Below are positions 14,564-14,846 of a stretch of DNA of 14,846 nucleotides, in pieces. A model generated the notes under the pieces. That model made no database searches. It was not told the origin of the DNA and saw only the letters and a list, made by a program, of their open reading frames with translations. The translations under genes and the position numbers were made by a program. Origin of the DNA: CAZPRY01 sp964589175 (lineage in GTDB: Bacteria > Fidelibacterota > UBA2242); the NCBI GenBank assembly GCA_964589175.1, contig CAZPRY010000070.1, positions 1 to 14,846 on the forward strand, written 5' to 3'. Each line of letters starts with the position of its first letter. The stretch's first letter is position 1.

Positions 14564-14846
14564 TTATATAAAGTGATATGGAAATCGATATATTTCCTTT
14601 TCGGTTACGATTGCCTGGATCAGTTCGGCGGGTGTGACATCGAAGGCCGGATTTTCAACCGGGCAGTTCGGCGGCGCAATGGCCGTTCCCCCGATATGAG
14701 TGACCTCCTGTGGAGACCGGGTTTCGATGATAATTTCCTCTCCGCTGGCGATTGAAGCGTCAACCGTCGAGGAGGGCGCCGCGATATAAAACGGAATGTC
14801 TTGGTAGCGGGCCAGGATCGCCAGCGCCCGCGTGCCGATCTTGTTC
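14564..14846 (-). CDS. mtnA: S-methyl-5-thioribose-1-phosphate isomerase, C-terminal part (window-truncated)
   Basis: The frame is open from the right window edge to the TAA at 14564-14566 and has no start inside the window. The 93 visible residues begin with the family motif NKIGT and continue through IPFYIAAPSSTVD, SGEEIIIETRSPQEVT, GTAIAPPNCPVENPAFDVTP and AELIQAIVTEKEIYR. This is the diagnostic C-terminus of MtnA, the methionine-salvage isomerase that converts methylthioribose-1-phosphate to methylthioribulose-1-phosphate. The related eIF2B-like/ribose-1,5-bisphosphate isomerase family is a less likely alternative, because the run NPAFDVTPAELI is typical of MtnA. The TPR lipoprotein gene starts 74 bases downstream on the same strand and may be read partly from this transcript. 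Confidence 0.9.
   Translation of the reverse strand, partial: NKIGTRALAILARYQDIPFYIAAPSSTVDASIASGEEIIIETRSPQEVTHIGGTAIAPPNCPVENPAFDVTPAELIQAIVTEKEIYRFPYHFI

Overview
The window looks like a piece of a mesophilic, Gram-negative-type bacterial chromosome with roughly 50-55% GC (estimated by eye on sampled lines). The gene set is a GTP-type PEP carboxykinase, two HD-GYP proteins, a CsgG-like/SUMF1 fusion, a MoxR-DUF58 pair and a TPR lipoprotein. That mix recalls uncultured or deep-branching lineages of the FCB/Calditrichota/KSB1 type. This placement is an inference from gene flavour, not a demonstrated taxonomy. No rRNA, tRNA, CRISPR array, transposase, integrase or phage gene was found.

Layout: positions 173-3892 hold four minus-strand genes. 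In transcription order they are a YitT-family membrane protein, a PAP2 phosphatase, a secreted CsgG-like/SUMF1 protein and an AT-rich HEPN-like protein of unknown function. Two related palindromic repeats (102-160 and 2322-2351) lie just after the stops of the HEPN-like and PAP2 genes and bracket the last two genes. Positions 4224-9534 form a signalling block: a small soluble histidine-kinase-like protein with a decayed ATP site (+), a stand-alone HD-GYP protein (-) whose stop codon overlaps that of the kinase, GTP-PEP carboxykinase (-), and a REC-HD-GYP response regulator (+). Positions 9567-11242 carry a YgjP/WGSC-type metalloprotease-like gene and a two-domain GNAT acetyltransferase (-). 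Positions 11504-13401 carry moxR and a DUF58 gene (+), tightly coupled. Positions 13440-14489 encode a TPR lipoprotein (-). The right edge holds the C-terminal end of mtnA (methylthioribose-1-phosphate isomerase), cut by the window.

How the genes may work together: the two HD-GYP proteins and the kinase-like protein suggest cyclic-di-GMP or related nucleotide signalling, but no partner domains connect them directly. The MoxR-DUF58 pair is a chaperone-type ATPase with its usual partner, but without the downstream von Willebrand/Bat genes that often complete such operons. pckG, mtnA and PAP2 are housekeeping metabolism. The most unusual items are the shared palindromes flanking an AT-rich cassette, the SUMF1 C-terminus that resembles a diversity-generating-retroelement variable region (no retroelement parts are visible here), and the kinase with eroded N and G2 boxes. 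I did not find a clear complete new system.
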